A stretch of DNA of 64,000 bases from Apiospora phragmitis. Its lineage: Eukaryota; Ascomycota; Sordariomycetes; Amphisphaeriales; Apiosporaceae. Positions 46,697 through 57,501 of this stretch are shown piece by piece. The position numbers and the translations under genes were made by a program. The stretch lies in NCBI GenBank assembly GCA_038363925.1, contig JAQQWL010000016.1:248001-312000 (forward strand), written 5' to 3'. How positions within the stretch are numbered: position 1 is the first letter of the stretch; each line of letters opens with the position of its first letter. A model generated the notes under the pieces. That model did no database searches and had not been told where the DNA came from. It saw only the letters and a program-made list of their open reading frames with translations.

Positions 46697-47825
46697 CTAG
46701 TTCTCCTCTAAAAACCCGGGGAAAAGATACTGGACCTTCTTGAGCGCCTCTGGGTTGCGGCCCTCGGGCTTGGTCATGAAAGACACGGCACCCTTGCTTT
46801 GGCCCTCCCAATGCTTAGCCTGTACCAAGTCGCTGTTGTCCTGCTTGCACAGCTGGTCGAGCACGGCACCGACAAGATGGCGGGCATTTTGGCCGTTGGT
46901 CGACATGTAGTGCATGACCATGGATACATCGACATCTTCGGTGCTGTGCCAGCAGTCATAGTCGGTGGCCATGCAGATCATCTGGTAGGCCATCTCGGCC
47001 TCCCGGGCGAGCTTCGCCTCGGGCAACGCCGACATGTTGATGACTGATCCACCCAAGAGCGGTACATGTTGGATTCTGCGCGGGTTGAGAACTGGGGACC
47101 CTCTACATTGAAAATGATGATTAGCAGTTGCCTCCGCCAATTAGGCACGCCTTAGCTAGACCTACCCATGCAGATGATGGTTCCCTTCTCGTGCAGTTTC
47201 ACACCATCGCCCTTCATGCTAGCTGCGCAGCCCTTGACGATATCCACAATCTTGGAGTCGAAGGGATCGCCAAAGGGACGTGGCCGACCAAGCCTCCCTC
47301 GAAGAAGGTGAATGGGCGGATGCCCTTGGTGCGGTCGATGATCTGGTCGGGGACCACGAAGTCCATGGGCCTGATTTCTTCTTGCAGCGAGCCAACGGCA
47401 GAGAAGGCGATCACGCATCGCACACCGATGTGTCGGAGGGCGGCGATGTTGGCGCGGGCGGGCACCTCGTGGGGCGCAAACTGGTGGTGAGCGCCATGAC
47501 GGGCGAGGAATGCGACGGGGACGCCGTTGTGCTCCAGGATGAGGATGGGGGCAGAAGGCTTGCCCCAGGGCGTGTCAGGGTTCACCTGGGCGATCGGGGT
47601 GTAGCCATCGATCTTGTAGAGGCCTGTACCGCCAATGACGGCGATATGGACGGGACCTAGAACAGCAGCAAGAAAGAAGCACCGTTAGTTGATCCTATTT
47701 CGAAGCTCAAAATAATTTTGGCCGGGTAGCTATTTTTTCCTTTCAGGCTCGGGCGTCTCTCCGCTGGGTTGAAATGGTTGAAATGGCGCAAACTCACGGT
47801 CGAAGGTCTCGGGCAAAGACGACAT
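46697..47825 (-). CDS. S-methyl-5'-thioadenosine phosphorylase, two apparent missing bases
   Basis: Three exons: 47825-47798 (MSSLPETFD), 47656-47166 and 47102-46697. Motifs are HIAVIGGTGLY, FLARHGAHHQFAPHEVPARANIAAL and GPQFSTRAESNMYRSW...NMSALPEAKLAREAEM, the phosphate-, ribose- and base-binding parts of MTAP/PNP family 2. The enzyme cleaves methylthioadenosine to adenine and methylthioribose-1-phosphate in methionine salvage. The frame slips at a three-base C run after VGHVP (47275-47277) and at a three-G run before GSVINM (47052-47054, coding strand G). Adding one base to each gives 308 residues, the normal length. These are most simply homopolymer undercalls. Confidence 0.9.
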
Positions 47826-48467
47826 GTTGACGTTTCCGGGGTAAGTATCCAAAGAAAACAGAACGGAAAACTGACGATCAAGGAAGTCCTGCGAGATTTC
47901 GTCGGCTACAATCTACTTGAGCAAAGGGATCTTGATTCATTCATCCCACCATGCACATGTCGGCTCGGTAGGGATGCCGATAACCCCGCCAGCACGCGAT
48001 TAGGCTGTGGGCCACGTCGATAAGCAACCACGTTGCCTGCTAACTGGCCATTAAGCTTTGTTGCCATCAAAAGACCAAAGACCTGTCCATTTGCCGACAC
48101 CTGAGATATGACTCTGATGCAAGCAACAATACCCAATACCTAGATGAGGCTGTCGCGCCAGGCGGGAAAAGGCGACTCTGCCAAGTCACAACCAGGCTGG
48201 GAGTGACGTGCAATGCAACTGAAACAAACCTAGAACCTAGTGCTGCGCCATGCATCATTATGTAAACGACATGCGGGGCACGTCTGACGCAGCATCTTCC
48301 TTGGAACTTGGAGGGAAGGTTAGTAAATAAACCCCAAATCTCCCTTCTACCATTCAAGCAAGGGTGGTACATCTGTTACTGGAAGTAGACAACCTCACCC
48401 TCAATCCTTTCTATCTACTACTACTACTAGTAGACCTTTGCATTTTCTACACTATCCTAAAGTAGCA
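47826..48467. other. Divergent intergenic region
   Basis: 642 bp between divergent MTAP and the gene at 48468. No gene was recognised. A CTA trinucleotide run is at about 48415-48430. Confidence 0.5.
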
Positions 48468-50222
48468 ATGGCCGAGTCTGACCTCGGTAAGAGCAAGCAT
48501 GGCATCCCCGATGCCATCATGCAGCACATCGACAAATACGTCGACGGGCTTGCTCCCCAGATCCAGCCACTCATCTCCACCGAAATAGACGTCTTCCAGC
48601 AGAAGACAGTCGACAGCCTCGAAGACAAGGTCATTGAAGCCTTTCGCTCGCTCTTCGACAAGTCGGATGAGAAGCATTCCGACTCAAGATCGCTGGACGG
48701 AGCTCCGCCTGACTCGTATGGCATGGGCTCACTGCCATTTGCCAACGAAATCCAGACCTTGACTCGCTCTTTCTCCCAAATCACCAACGATGCTCAGGGC
48801 GATCTGCAGCAGATTCTGAACTTGACCGAGGGGGGATCCAATGAGCCTACTCGCTCACGTGGTGGCCATGACGACGCCTTCAGTGATGGCGCGAGGGGCT
48901 TCCTCTCCGCCGCCATTGGCGCTGTGTCAGAGCATGCCTGTCGCGAGTCTGGTGGCCAGCCAGTCGTCTTCGACGGTTTCTTGGGCGTCCTGAGCAATGC
49001 GGTCAAAGACAGCTCCCGCAACCCCGAAGAGAAAGCCCGCATGATCAGTCCAGAGATCAAGGAGAAGGTTGGCGAAATCCTACGGAAACAGCATGCCCCC
49101 ATTGCAGAGCAATTTACAAGAATTGCGTTGGAACACATCAAGAAATGGCTTCGCGGCAACACATCATCCCGTGACCTGGGTGATGGTGCCAAGGATGAAA
49201 TCAAGAGCCTTGTCAAAGGCGTGGCCGGCTTGTTTGGTCACAAGAAGCAGCCTGACGAGTCGTCACGAGACCTCAATCGCGATGGTGAGAACAGTGGAGG
49301 CAGCGGAGGCGGCTTCTCCAAGATGATCAGCGACAAGTTGAGTACGGGCATAGCTCAAGTGCACCGTGAAGTGAGGCTCGAGTTCCGCAAGATCCTCGGA
49401 ACTATCGAGAAGGGTCTCTTCGAGGCTCTCCCTGACCAATTCCAAGGACCTCTCGAGAAGATCCTGGGTGGGAATCCTTTCGATTCATCACTCGATTCGC
49501 ACGCGAATACTTCTCGGGGACTTGGAGACGACATCAAGGGGAAGCTCGTCGAAAGCATTCGTCGTCTCGTGCGTAAGGTGCAAGAGACCCTGAGGGAGAA
49601 GATCCTGGAGATCGTGAACGGAGGTCATCGCAAGTTCGAGCGGTCGAGCTGGGTATTCGTCCAGAACAAGGTGGAGGAGAAGGTCCAGCGTTTCTTGCCC
49701 GACGTCCGCATAACTGTACCTGACGATATTGGTAACGAGGGCGTCAGTGTTGGAACCCCAGATAAGGGGAAATTGAATAACCCCCCTGCGAGTGACATGC
49801 CCCCGGCTCCCAGTCAAGGTCATCCACCACCAAGCCATGATTACCAGCCGCCGCAGCACGATTACCCACCTCCAGGCCAAGAGTATCAACCACCACGCCA
49901 TGACAACCCACCCCCTACTCACGATTACCGACCCCAGGGTTCAGGTGAACCGTATCAGCCAGGTCAAGGCCAGTATACTAGCGGCCCCCAGGAACACCAG
50001 TACCCACCACCACCCTCACAACATAACACATACGGCTCTGGCCCCCCTTCACAGTCATACCCGCCACCGCCGCCGTCATACCCGCCGCCACCTCAGTCCT
50101 ACCCCCCTCAAGGTGGTTATGACTCTGGTGGCTCGCATCAGCAGAGCCATGATTCGTACCAGCGAAATGACTACAACCCGTCATACAATCAGCAGCAGCT
50201 GCCGCCTTACGACCGCCGCTAA
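48468..50222 (+). CDS. Conserved fungal protein with helical core and Pro/Tyr-rich tail
   Basis: A single exon of 584 residues, starting MAESDLGKSKHGIP. The first ~430 residues are predicted helical and charged, with IMQHIDKYVDGLAPQIQPLI near the start. GGSGGG and Ser-rich spacers separate helical blocks. Residues from about 435 on are a low-complexity tail rich in PPP, HDY and Q (SQGHPPPSHDYQPP style repeats). There is no signal peptide and no transmembrane helix. Related proteins occur widely in ascomycetes without known function. The tail resembles annexin-VII-like or adhesive prion-like tails, but I do not assign a role. The gene is intact. Confidence 0.82.
   Translation: MAESDLGKSKHGIPDAIMQHIDKYVDGLAPQIQPLISTEIDVFQQKTVDSLEDKVIEAFRSLFDKSDEKHSDSRSLDGAPPDSYGMGSLPFANEIQTLTRSFSQITNDAQGDLQQILNLTEGGSNEPTRSRGGHDDAFSDGARGFLSAAIGAVSEHACRESGGQPVVFDGFLGVLSNAVKDSSRNPEEKARMISPEIKEKVGEILRKQHAPIAEQFTRIALEHIKKWLRGNTSSRDLGDGAKDEIKSLVKGVAGLFGHKKQPDESSRDLNRDGENSGGSGGGFSKMISDKLSTGIAQVHREVRLEFRKILGTIEKGLFEALPDQFQGPLEKILGGNPFDSSLDSHANTSRGLGDDIKGKLVESIRRLVRKVQETLREKILEIVNGGHRKFERSSWVFVQNKVEEKVQRFLPDVRITVPDDIGNEGVSVGTPDKGKLNNPPASDMPPAPSQGHPPPSHDYQPPQHDYPPPGQEYQPPRHDNPPPTHDYRPQGSGEPYQPGQGQYTSGPQEHQYPPPPSQHNTYGSGPPSQSYPPPPPSYPPPPQSYPPQGGYDSGGSHQQSHDSYQRNDYNPSYNQQQLPPYDRR
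49790..50120 (+). repeat. Degenerate repeats coding for a Pro/Tyr/His-rich tail
   Basis: Imperfect 24-36-nt units encode variations of PPPxHDYxPP and SYPPPP within the gene at 48468. The codon order is preserved while third positions vary. Confidence 0.7.
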
Positions 50223-51371
50223 TGGTTTGTTTACGGGTGGCTTATGATAGGGCTTTCTGAGTACTAGTCCAAGTTTCTGAGCTTGACCCAGATGTCGTCA
50301 AAGCGCATGGGTGGAATTAGGTATAGGAAAAGCCAGGCTGCCAGCTGCTTCAGTCTGACCTTCCACCCAGCTTGTTTCTATTCATGGTTACGGTTTATGA
50401 GAGATGAATGGGGTCTAGTGGAATGATTGACGCCTTAGCAGTATCGTTTTTCTCAATTATAGTACAAGTTGACTCTTGCATCGCTACCAATGCTTAAGAC
50501 TCCACTGATCGCCTCACTTACACTACTGATCGTAGCACAGAGGCCCGGACCTGGTATGATGAACTTCATAATCCCGCCAGTCAACAGCTGTTTTCCGACT
50601 GTCCCTTCGAGGTCGCAACCCAACTTCAAAATTAGCCGCTGCAGGTGGAGGTAGTAGTCGTTGGACTCTTGCCGTCTTGGTTCGCGGCCCAGATAATAGT
50701 TGTCGTATTATCTCCTTCCGGTATCCTCGAACGCTCTTCGCTTGCGGGGTCGGGGCCGCGGGGACAGCAGAGACGATCAGCGGTGGGTGGTTGTTGTTGG
50801 GATGAACTGCCAAGGCCGGGGCATGAGCATGATGTGTGGCAGGCAACCCCCCCTCCAGGACCCCTCCACTTTCGTCACGGCATTGATCTGCATTGCTTCC
50901 TATTTGGGGCGTTGCACTCGGTTGGCTGGGGTGTGCACTGTTTTTCCCGACACGCTAGACTGGCGGTTCCGTTGCATTAAAGGACCTCCTCCAGGCCAGG
51001 GTTAATATGGAGCCGCCATCTAGACAATACCGAGCTGCCACACGATGTTTCAGCGGTCCCATGGATGCATGGCGATATGACGTTTCCCGCCAAAACTTCC
51101 TAAAACAACTTACGACCTAGATGTGATTAGTGGAAAATCCCCTTTTGTCCTCTGTCGATAACACCGTCTGCTAATGCCATACGGGGCCCAGAGGTTCGTT
51201 AATCTGAAATCAACGGCAATGTGCCATTCGATGGGTAAGTGGCTATGGCACTATATAATGACATACATCCTCCCTAGAGGAGCATACAAATTCCCCCCCT
51301 CTAAGCAATTCCTCTCCCTGCACTGAAACGAACTTATATATATTCTGTAAAACAGATCGCTACCGGTGACC
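50223..51371. other. Intergenic, no gene recognised
   Basis: About 1.15 kb. Short frames around 50470-51000 lack signatures. The last part is the CE1 esterase promoter. Confidence 0.45.
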
Positions 51372-52351
51372 ATGAAGATCTCTTTGGGGGCCCTCCTCGC
51401 GTTCGGTGCCTCGGTGGTGCTAGGTCTGCCACAGCCTTCAGCCCTGGGTACGTCATCTCATTATCCCTTCTGTTTTCACCTAAGCCATCGGAACTCAAGT
51501 AACTAAGTCGAAATGTTATTATGACATGAATAGAAGACCCTTATTCGACTAGCCTTGTTACCCGGTCTGCGGGATGCAGCAAAAACGCCATCTCCTCGGG
51601 GACCAAGTCCATCAATGTTAACGGCAAGAACCGGCAATACATCCTGCGCGTGCCCAACAACTACGACAGCAGCCGGCAGTACAAGCTCATTTTCGCCTTC
51701 CACTGGGTGGGCGGGACCATGCAGGACGTCTCGAGCGGCGGCACGGACCGGGAGCTGTGGTCCTACTACGGCATGCAGCGGACGGCCAACGAGAGCGCCA
51801 TCCTGGTGGCGCCGCAGGGGCTCAACAACGGCTGGGGCAACTCGGGCGGCGAGGACCTGGCCTTCGTGGACGCCATGGTCAAGTCTCTCACGGGCGACCT
51901 GTGCGTAGACGAGAAGCAGCTCTACTCCATCGGCTTCTCGTACGGCGGCTCCATGAGCTACTCCATCGCCTGCAGCCGCGCCAAGACGTTCCGCGGCGTC
52001 GCCGTCATGTCCGGCGGCCAGCTCAGCGGCTGCGACGGCGGCAACGACCCCATCGCCTACCTCGGCATCCACGGCGTCAGCGACGGCACCCTCAACATCG
52101 CCGGCGGCCGCTCCCTGCGCGACCGCTTCGTCAAGAACAATGGCTGCACCGCCACCAACCCGCCCGAGCCCAGCCAGGGCAGCGGCGTCCACACCAAGAC
52201 CGAGTATGCGGGGTGCCGGGCCGGGTTCCCCGTCACGTGGATCGCCTTCGACGGCGGACACTACCCAGGTGCCGTAGATCACGGCCCCGAAAGTGGAGCC
52301 AAGAGCTACGTTCCCGGAGAAATATTTTCTTTTTTCAGCAAGTTGACGTAA
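51372..52351 (+). CDS. Secreted CE1-type esterase (feruloyl/acetylxylan esterase-like)
   Basis: Exons 51372-51447 and 51534-52351 give 297 residues. The signal peptide MKISLGALLAFGASVVLG is followed by GCSKNAISSGTKSINVNGKNRQYILRVP, a pattern of fungal type B-like feruloyl esterases. The nucleophile elbow is GFSYGGSMS, an Asp lies in HGVSDGT and a His in DGGHYPGAVDH. These enzymes release ferulic or acetyl groups from arabinoxylan outside the cell. There is no CBM1. The gene is intact, and the exon 2 codon positions are strongly GC-biased. Confidence 0.88.
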
Positions 52352-52631
52352 TGGTCGAACGTGAAGTGGTTGGAAGATGCGGGAGTCTGTAGATATATAT
52401 TGTTCTTTACTGTACATAGGTTGGCCGACTTGGCCGTATGAATAAGAAAATCATCATTGGGTGAGATGAGATGAGGTGAAGTCATTTCCGACCTGCCCCT
52501 CCAGCAGCAGAGCGAAGTGACACGATTATCCTGGGTTCGGATAGGGTCAATTTATTCCTCATCGAGCCTGACCCAGGACTCTGCACCTTTGCTGAATACT
52601 CCAGCCGCGTGGAGTTGAGAGTGATCCCGCA

Positions 52632-53159
52632 TCACGACCCTGCGTTCCGCACCGAATAAGCCGCCTCCGACTTGCATATCCAATTTCTTTCGTTCTTGGT
52701 AAGTGGCCTCTCTGTAAGGGTGAAGACTGGCCGCGGAACGATGAGCGCGCAAGACGCGATTTTGCAGTAACCGATATGATTGTCGACAAACCAATCAATG
52801 GCATGGTGCAATCGGCTCATAGCGATGGCATCCCCCACCCAAAGTCGTTCGTCGGTAACGCGCCTCTGCTTGCGCAGCTGGGCAGCTAGCCAGCCCTCAA
52901 TGACTTTCGCCGACTCCGGGCCCGACCATGCCGTTGTCAGATTCCGCAAGCCTTGGGCGAGGAAGGCCTCCGGAAGAACGTCGGGGTCGATGAGATGCTT
53001 CACAAAGCGTGTGGCGATCCATTGCTCGGCACCCTTGAAAGCCGAGTAGAATGCCGGGCATGACAAGATAGCGGACCGGAGCGACGACCAGTCCGTGGAA
53101 TAGGTCAACACCAGCTGCTTCAGTTCCGGCGACGTATGCTCAATACGGCTCAGCGCCAT
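52632..53159 (-). CDS. Hypothetical fungal protein, F-box-associated type
   Basis: An open frame of 175 codons starting MALSRIEHTSPELKQLVLTYSTDWSSLRSAILSCPAFYSAF. This resembles the opening of many short fungal F-box-like proteins (LP/SPEL...L..ALLSCPAFY). The rest is helical. The 3' end is uncertain: a downstream frame on the same strand to 52552 (REATYQERKKLD...) may be a further exon across a weak GTTACT...TACAG intron, but the phase does not fit. No function is known. Confidence 0.5.
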   Translation of the reverse strand: MALSRIEHTSPELKQLVLTYSTDWSSLRSAILSCPAFYSAFKGAEQWIATRFVKHLIDPDVLPEAFLAQGLRNLTTAWSGPESAKVIEGWLAAQLRKQRRVTDERLWVGDAIAMSRLHHAIDWFVDNHIGYCKIASCALIVPRPVFTLTERPLTKNERNWICKSEAAYSVRNAGS

Positions 53160-54223
53160 CCTTGTTCGATTGAGACCGCGATATAGGACGAGTCGGTGGC
53201 GAGTACGGCAATGATAGAGCTTTTATTCAAGTCTAAGAAAGAAGAAGGAAAATAAATACGAAGCAGAGAGGCGGCAAAATAGGCAGCGGCCGTTGAACCC
53301 ACACACTAATACATGGAGTGTCCACTTGCGCCGACAGATGAAGAGATCCCCACCAGTGGTATGATAATATACATCTCCCTTTTCCTCTAAACCCACATAC
53401 CCAGATCTGGGCAGTGAGTCTAGCTTCTGGTATTCCGAACGAGCCGGTCGTACCCACGCCAACCACGCCGCCGCCTGCCTGGCCGTACACGAAGCTCACG
53501 AGCGCCCGGCGGGGGTCATGGCACATCAGCAGCACGTCGCCCTTGCACCTGCCCGGTGCTCCCGGCCCACTCGATGTGGTAGTCGTGCGCGGGCCACGGC
53601 AAGGCCGGGACGCGGTGCTTCGCTGCCGTTCTCCTAACCCACCGCTGATGATTCTGCCGGAGTGCGCCGTTGCGGGCTTGACACCGCGATCGTGCGGGTC
53701 CAGGAGATGGCCTCGGAGGTCGTATCCCCCACATGCTGCCGTAGCAATGTATTAGGGGGATAATGTACTCATCATCAATTATGGTTAGTACATGATGATG
53801 TCTGGAGCGTGTTTATATAGGAAGAAACATTAAGCGAGGCCCGGCCAAGTTTGCCGTTTACAGCCGGTGAAATTCCGGCCTTCTTCCGAGTCCTGTATCC
53901 GCCCGTTAAGCAACTCGGGGGACTCCACGATCGTTATGACAAGGGTCTATTACAGGGAGGTCGTTCTGAAGCGACCAGCAGTGCGGGGTATGGGGTGACG
54001 GTGGGCACTCGCCCAGGATCCAGTTGAGCAGGGAAAGCAGTAGTCCCGCTTGGCACCGGCCTTGATACCGGAAGCATCGAGGCTAGGACTAGGTGCAAGG
54101 TGAAGATGACGATCGTGTCTCTACATGGTTTAACGACCATATATACAAGGCCATTTCCCGTCTTATCTCTCTCCTCCCTCATAACATACATTGCGCGACT
54201 TGCTTCAAGTTCGACCAGTCAGA
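53160..54223. other. Intergenic, doubtful frames only
   Basis: About 1 kb. Overlapping open frames on both strands at 53233-53760 have Pro/Gly/Arg-rich, domain-free translations. A decayed gene cannot be excluded, but none is supported. Confidence 0.4.
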
Positions 54224-56791
54224 ATGCGACTACTGGGCCGTGCTGTAACATCCCTGATAGCATGCACTGCGGTGTCAGCGGGACCGACAAGGGATTATAC
54301 CAAGCACGTAGCCCTCTTCATCGGCACCGAGGGCCCAGTTCCTGGATCAGCTTACAGCGCCGGCAATGTATTCCCTGGCGCTACACTCCCCTTCGGGGCA
54401 GTAAAGGTTGGCATTGATACGACGAGGTAGCATTTCGATCTTGACAGCTCCAGACTCGGAGGCTAATCGAATGTGTCAGGTGGAACGTCTCTTTCGCTGC
54501 CAATGCTGGATATACTCCAGATGGGAATGTGACTGCTATCGCTATGCTCCATGAGAGCGGTACAGGGGGAGCTCCAACGTACGGCTTGATCCCCCAGATG
54601 CCACTCGTCACTATCGAGGGCGTCAACTTGTTCGACAACTTGACCTATATAGCCTCGTACCCAGGAGGATGAAGCGAGTGTTGGGTACTACAAGACGCAC
54701 CTCCTGAATGGCGTTACGGCAGAAATGAGTGCCAGTATGCATGCTGGGATCATGAGGTACCAATACCCAGAAAATGGGGGAAGATACATCCTGGTGGACC
54801 TTAGCCACTTCATCCCAAGCGCCGGGAAAAAGGAACAGTTCTACAGCAACGGATTCATGGAACGCAGCGAAGATGGATCGTGGTACTCCGGCTATGGCGT
54901 CTACAGGGAGGGCTGGGCATGGGGTAAGTACTGGGCCGGACAGCAACCCCTGAGACATCCCAGCTTACGAGTGCTTAGGTGGAGACTACCGAGTATATTT
55001 CTGTGGTCATTTCGATACGACCCCAGTCAAAACAAAGTTCTTCTCCGGAAGGGCCACTGACCCTTACTGGCCAAACACGACGGATGTGAAGCCCATTTTC
55101 ACAGACAGCACAAGCATCCAAGGAGGAACAGTCGGCTATCAGTATGCCAACGGCATTAGGTCTTTATTCGAATTCCCTGTCAACACTTCTTCCGTCAAAT
55201 CAAAGGTCGGTATTTCCTGGATATCAGCTGAAAAGGCTTGCCGGTTCCTGGAGGAAATCCCGACATGGGACGTGAATACTACTGTTGAGGCGGCCAAGGA
55301 TCAATGGAACACGGAGGTACTTTCCAAAATCGATGTACAGAATGAGAACCAAACCCAGCTCGAATTGCTCTACACCGGCCTATATCATTCGCATCTCTTG
55401 CCATCTGACCGCACGGGCGAGAACCCCAATTGGCAGTCAGATGAGCCGTATTACGATGACTTCTACACTATCTGGGATACCTTCAGATGCCTGATCCCCC
55501 TTACCACCCTAATCCTGCCCAAGAGGTCTAGCGACATCATTCGTGCGCTGATCGACATCTGGCGATTCGAGAGGTTCATGCCAGACGGACGAAGTCACAA
55601 CCACAACGGCAGAGTGCAGGGTGGCTCGAACGCCGATAACGTTCTCGCAGATGCCTATGTTAAGGGCCTTCGTGAAGGAATTAACTGGACAGATGGCTAC
55701 CTGGCCATGAAGACCAACGCGGAGATCCAGCCATATAACAACTTTGACTTTGAGGACCCAACAGGTAGCACGAAGGAAGGCCGTGGCGGCTTGCAAGACT
55801 GGAAGTAGTATGGCTACGTCACCCCGGACCGCGGTAGATGCCTCAGCAAGACGGTGGATTATTCGCTGAATGACTTCTCTCTCTCCCAAGTTGCCAGAGG
55901 AGAGTCCCCTAAAGACGTGGCTCTGTACCTGAACTGGTCCACGTAAGTTCCTCCTATACTCACCATACGAATGCAATACATTTACTCACTAACTTATGTG
56001 AAGTGGCTGGCAGAAGATTTGGAACACAGACGTGGAGTCGCTCAACTTCACAGGCTTTATTGCACCCACATACCCCAACGGCAGTATCCAGGCCTACGAC
56101 CCCCGGAGCTGCGGTGCCTGCGACTGGATCTCCATTGCCTACGAGGGCGTGCCGTGGGAATACAGCTTTAGCATTCCCTTCGACATGCAGACACTGATAA
56201 CCAAGATGGGAGGGCCGGTGGCTTTCGAGTCGCGACTCGACACCATGTTCATCCCGAACCTGACGCGATCGGACCAGGGCGGTAACAGCGCCGGTAGCAC
56301 CATCTTCAACCCAGGGAACGAGCCCAGTTTCATGACACCCTTCCTTCCTCTACAGTTACCTGCCGAAGAAGCAGCACAGGTCCGTACAGCGATCTCGCGA
56401 GGTGGTGGATCAGTACTACAACAACGGGCGCTCTGGCATCCCCGGCAACGATGACGCTGGTTCCATGAGCAGTTGGCTTGTCTGGGACATGATCGGCCTC
56501 TATCCCGTCGTCACCCAGCCCGTTTACTTGATCCTTGCTCCCCGTTTTGAGTATATCACGGTGAGGCTTGGCGATGGCGGCAGCACGTTGAAGATCACGA
56601 CCACGGGGCTGGACCAGGGTCCCTATGTGCAGAGCTTGAAGGTGAATGGGCAAATTTGGACAAAGAGCTGGCTTAGACACGAAGATTTGGTCGGTACCAG
56701 CGGAGAGGGATCCTCTTTAGCATTTGTGTTGGGCGCGGAGAAGGTAGAGTGTGGGATACTGGCGACGTGCCACCTAGCCCAGGATCCTTGA
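54224..56791 (+). pseudogene. GH92 alpha-mannosidase, secreted, interrupted
   Basis: ATG 54224 opens a signal peptide (MRLLGRAVTSLIACTAVSA) and the GH92 start (GTEGPVPGSAYSAGNVFPGATLPFGAVKVG). Later motifs include YYDDFYTIWDTFR, GRVQGGSNADNVLADAYVKG, WEYSFSIPFDM and GIPGNDDAGSMSSW, all hallmarks of exo-alpha-mannosidases that trim mannan or N-glycans with calcium. Introns at 54427-54479, 54924-54978 and 55942-56004 are sound. The frame is lost near 54660-54675, broken by TAG at 55806-55808 (in place of the Gln expected before YGYVTPD) and shifted near 56340-56350. With a substitution stop plus two indels the gene is probably dead, though the indels could be assembly errors. Confidence 0.85.
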
Positions 56792-57501
56792 TAGATTAGA
56801 CGCCTTGCACTCCTGAAGATGTCATAGGCACCACTACCCCATATGCTACATCCTCACTACTTGTTGGAAAGAGCAAGCATGGATGTCCTTATCCCAATCC
56901 CTTGAATGATTCCCGATAATTTATGAACGACAGTTGATCTACTGGAGAATGGACTCAGTATTTGAGGTGTGTGGATTTATCTACGCACTTCATGCAATAT
57001 AAGTCTTCTGTTGGATCCTTCTTGTTCCTCGACTCTCACCATGTTACATCGGCGCGCTGCTGGCTTCGTGTAAGATGCGTGTGGGGAAGCTTACACAGAA
57101 GTAACTACAGGGGCTGATGTGATTCCGTTACATCGCAGCAAGGAGTCATCTCTGGTTCGGCTGCATATCCGAAGCTACTGCAGCTGGGTTTTCCAAACAG
57201 AGCTTCTATTGGTAAAGGCACCTCTAGCCAGCAAAAACGTACATTAGTTCTATGCAATGGTATGACTGAGGACCCGGTCCTACCTATAACGGTGTCAGGC
57301 GAAGGGGTGTATAAGTTCGCCCATCGGGATGCGGTAAGATGACGCGACCAACATCTACGAATCCCAGCAGGGTGTGGTATCTTTCAGGTGCATATATACT
57401 CGAGTATCGCAGTATATAAGCACGGTGTCTTCTACTATGACCATGGCTATTTGTGTAGTTTCTTCTCTTTTTCTCGTGTATTAGTCTTACTGGACGGCAG
57501 T
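56792..57501. other. Intergenic, no gene recognised
   Basis: About 700 bp between two co-oriented interrupted genes. Nothing was recognised. Confidence 0.45.

Noticed and set aside
53233..53760. Possible small secreted gene between 53.2 and 53.8 kb
   Set aside because: Open frames on both strands are Pro/Arg/Gly-rich without a start context, signal peptide or motif that I could defend.
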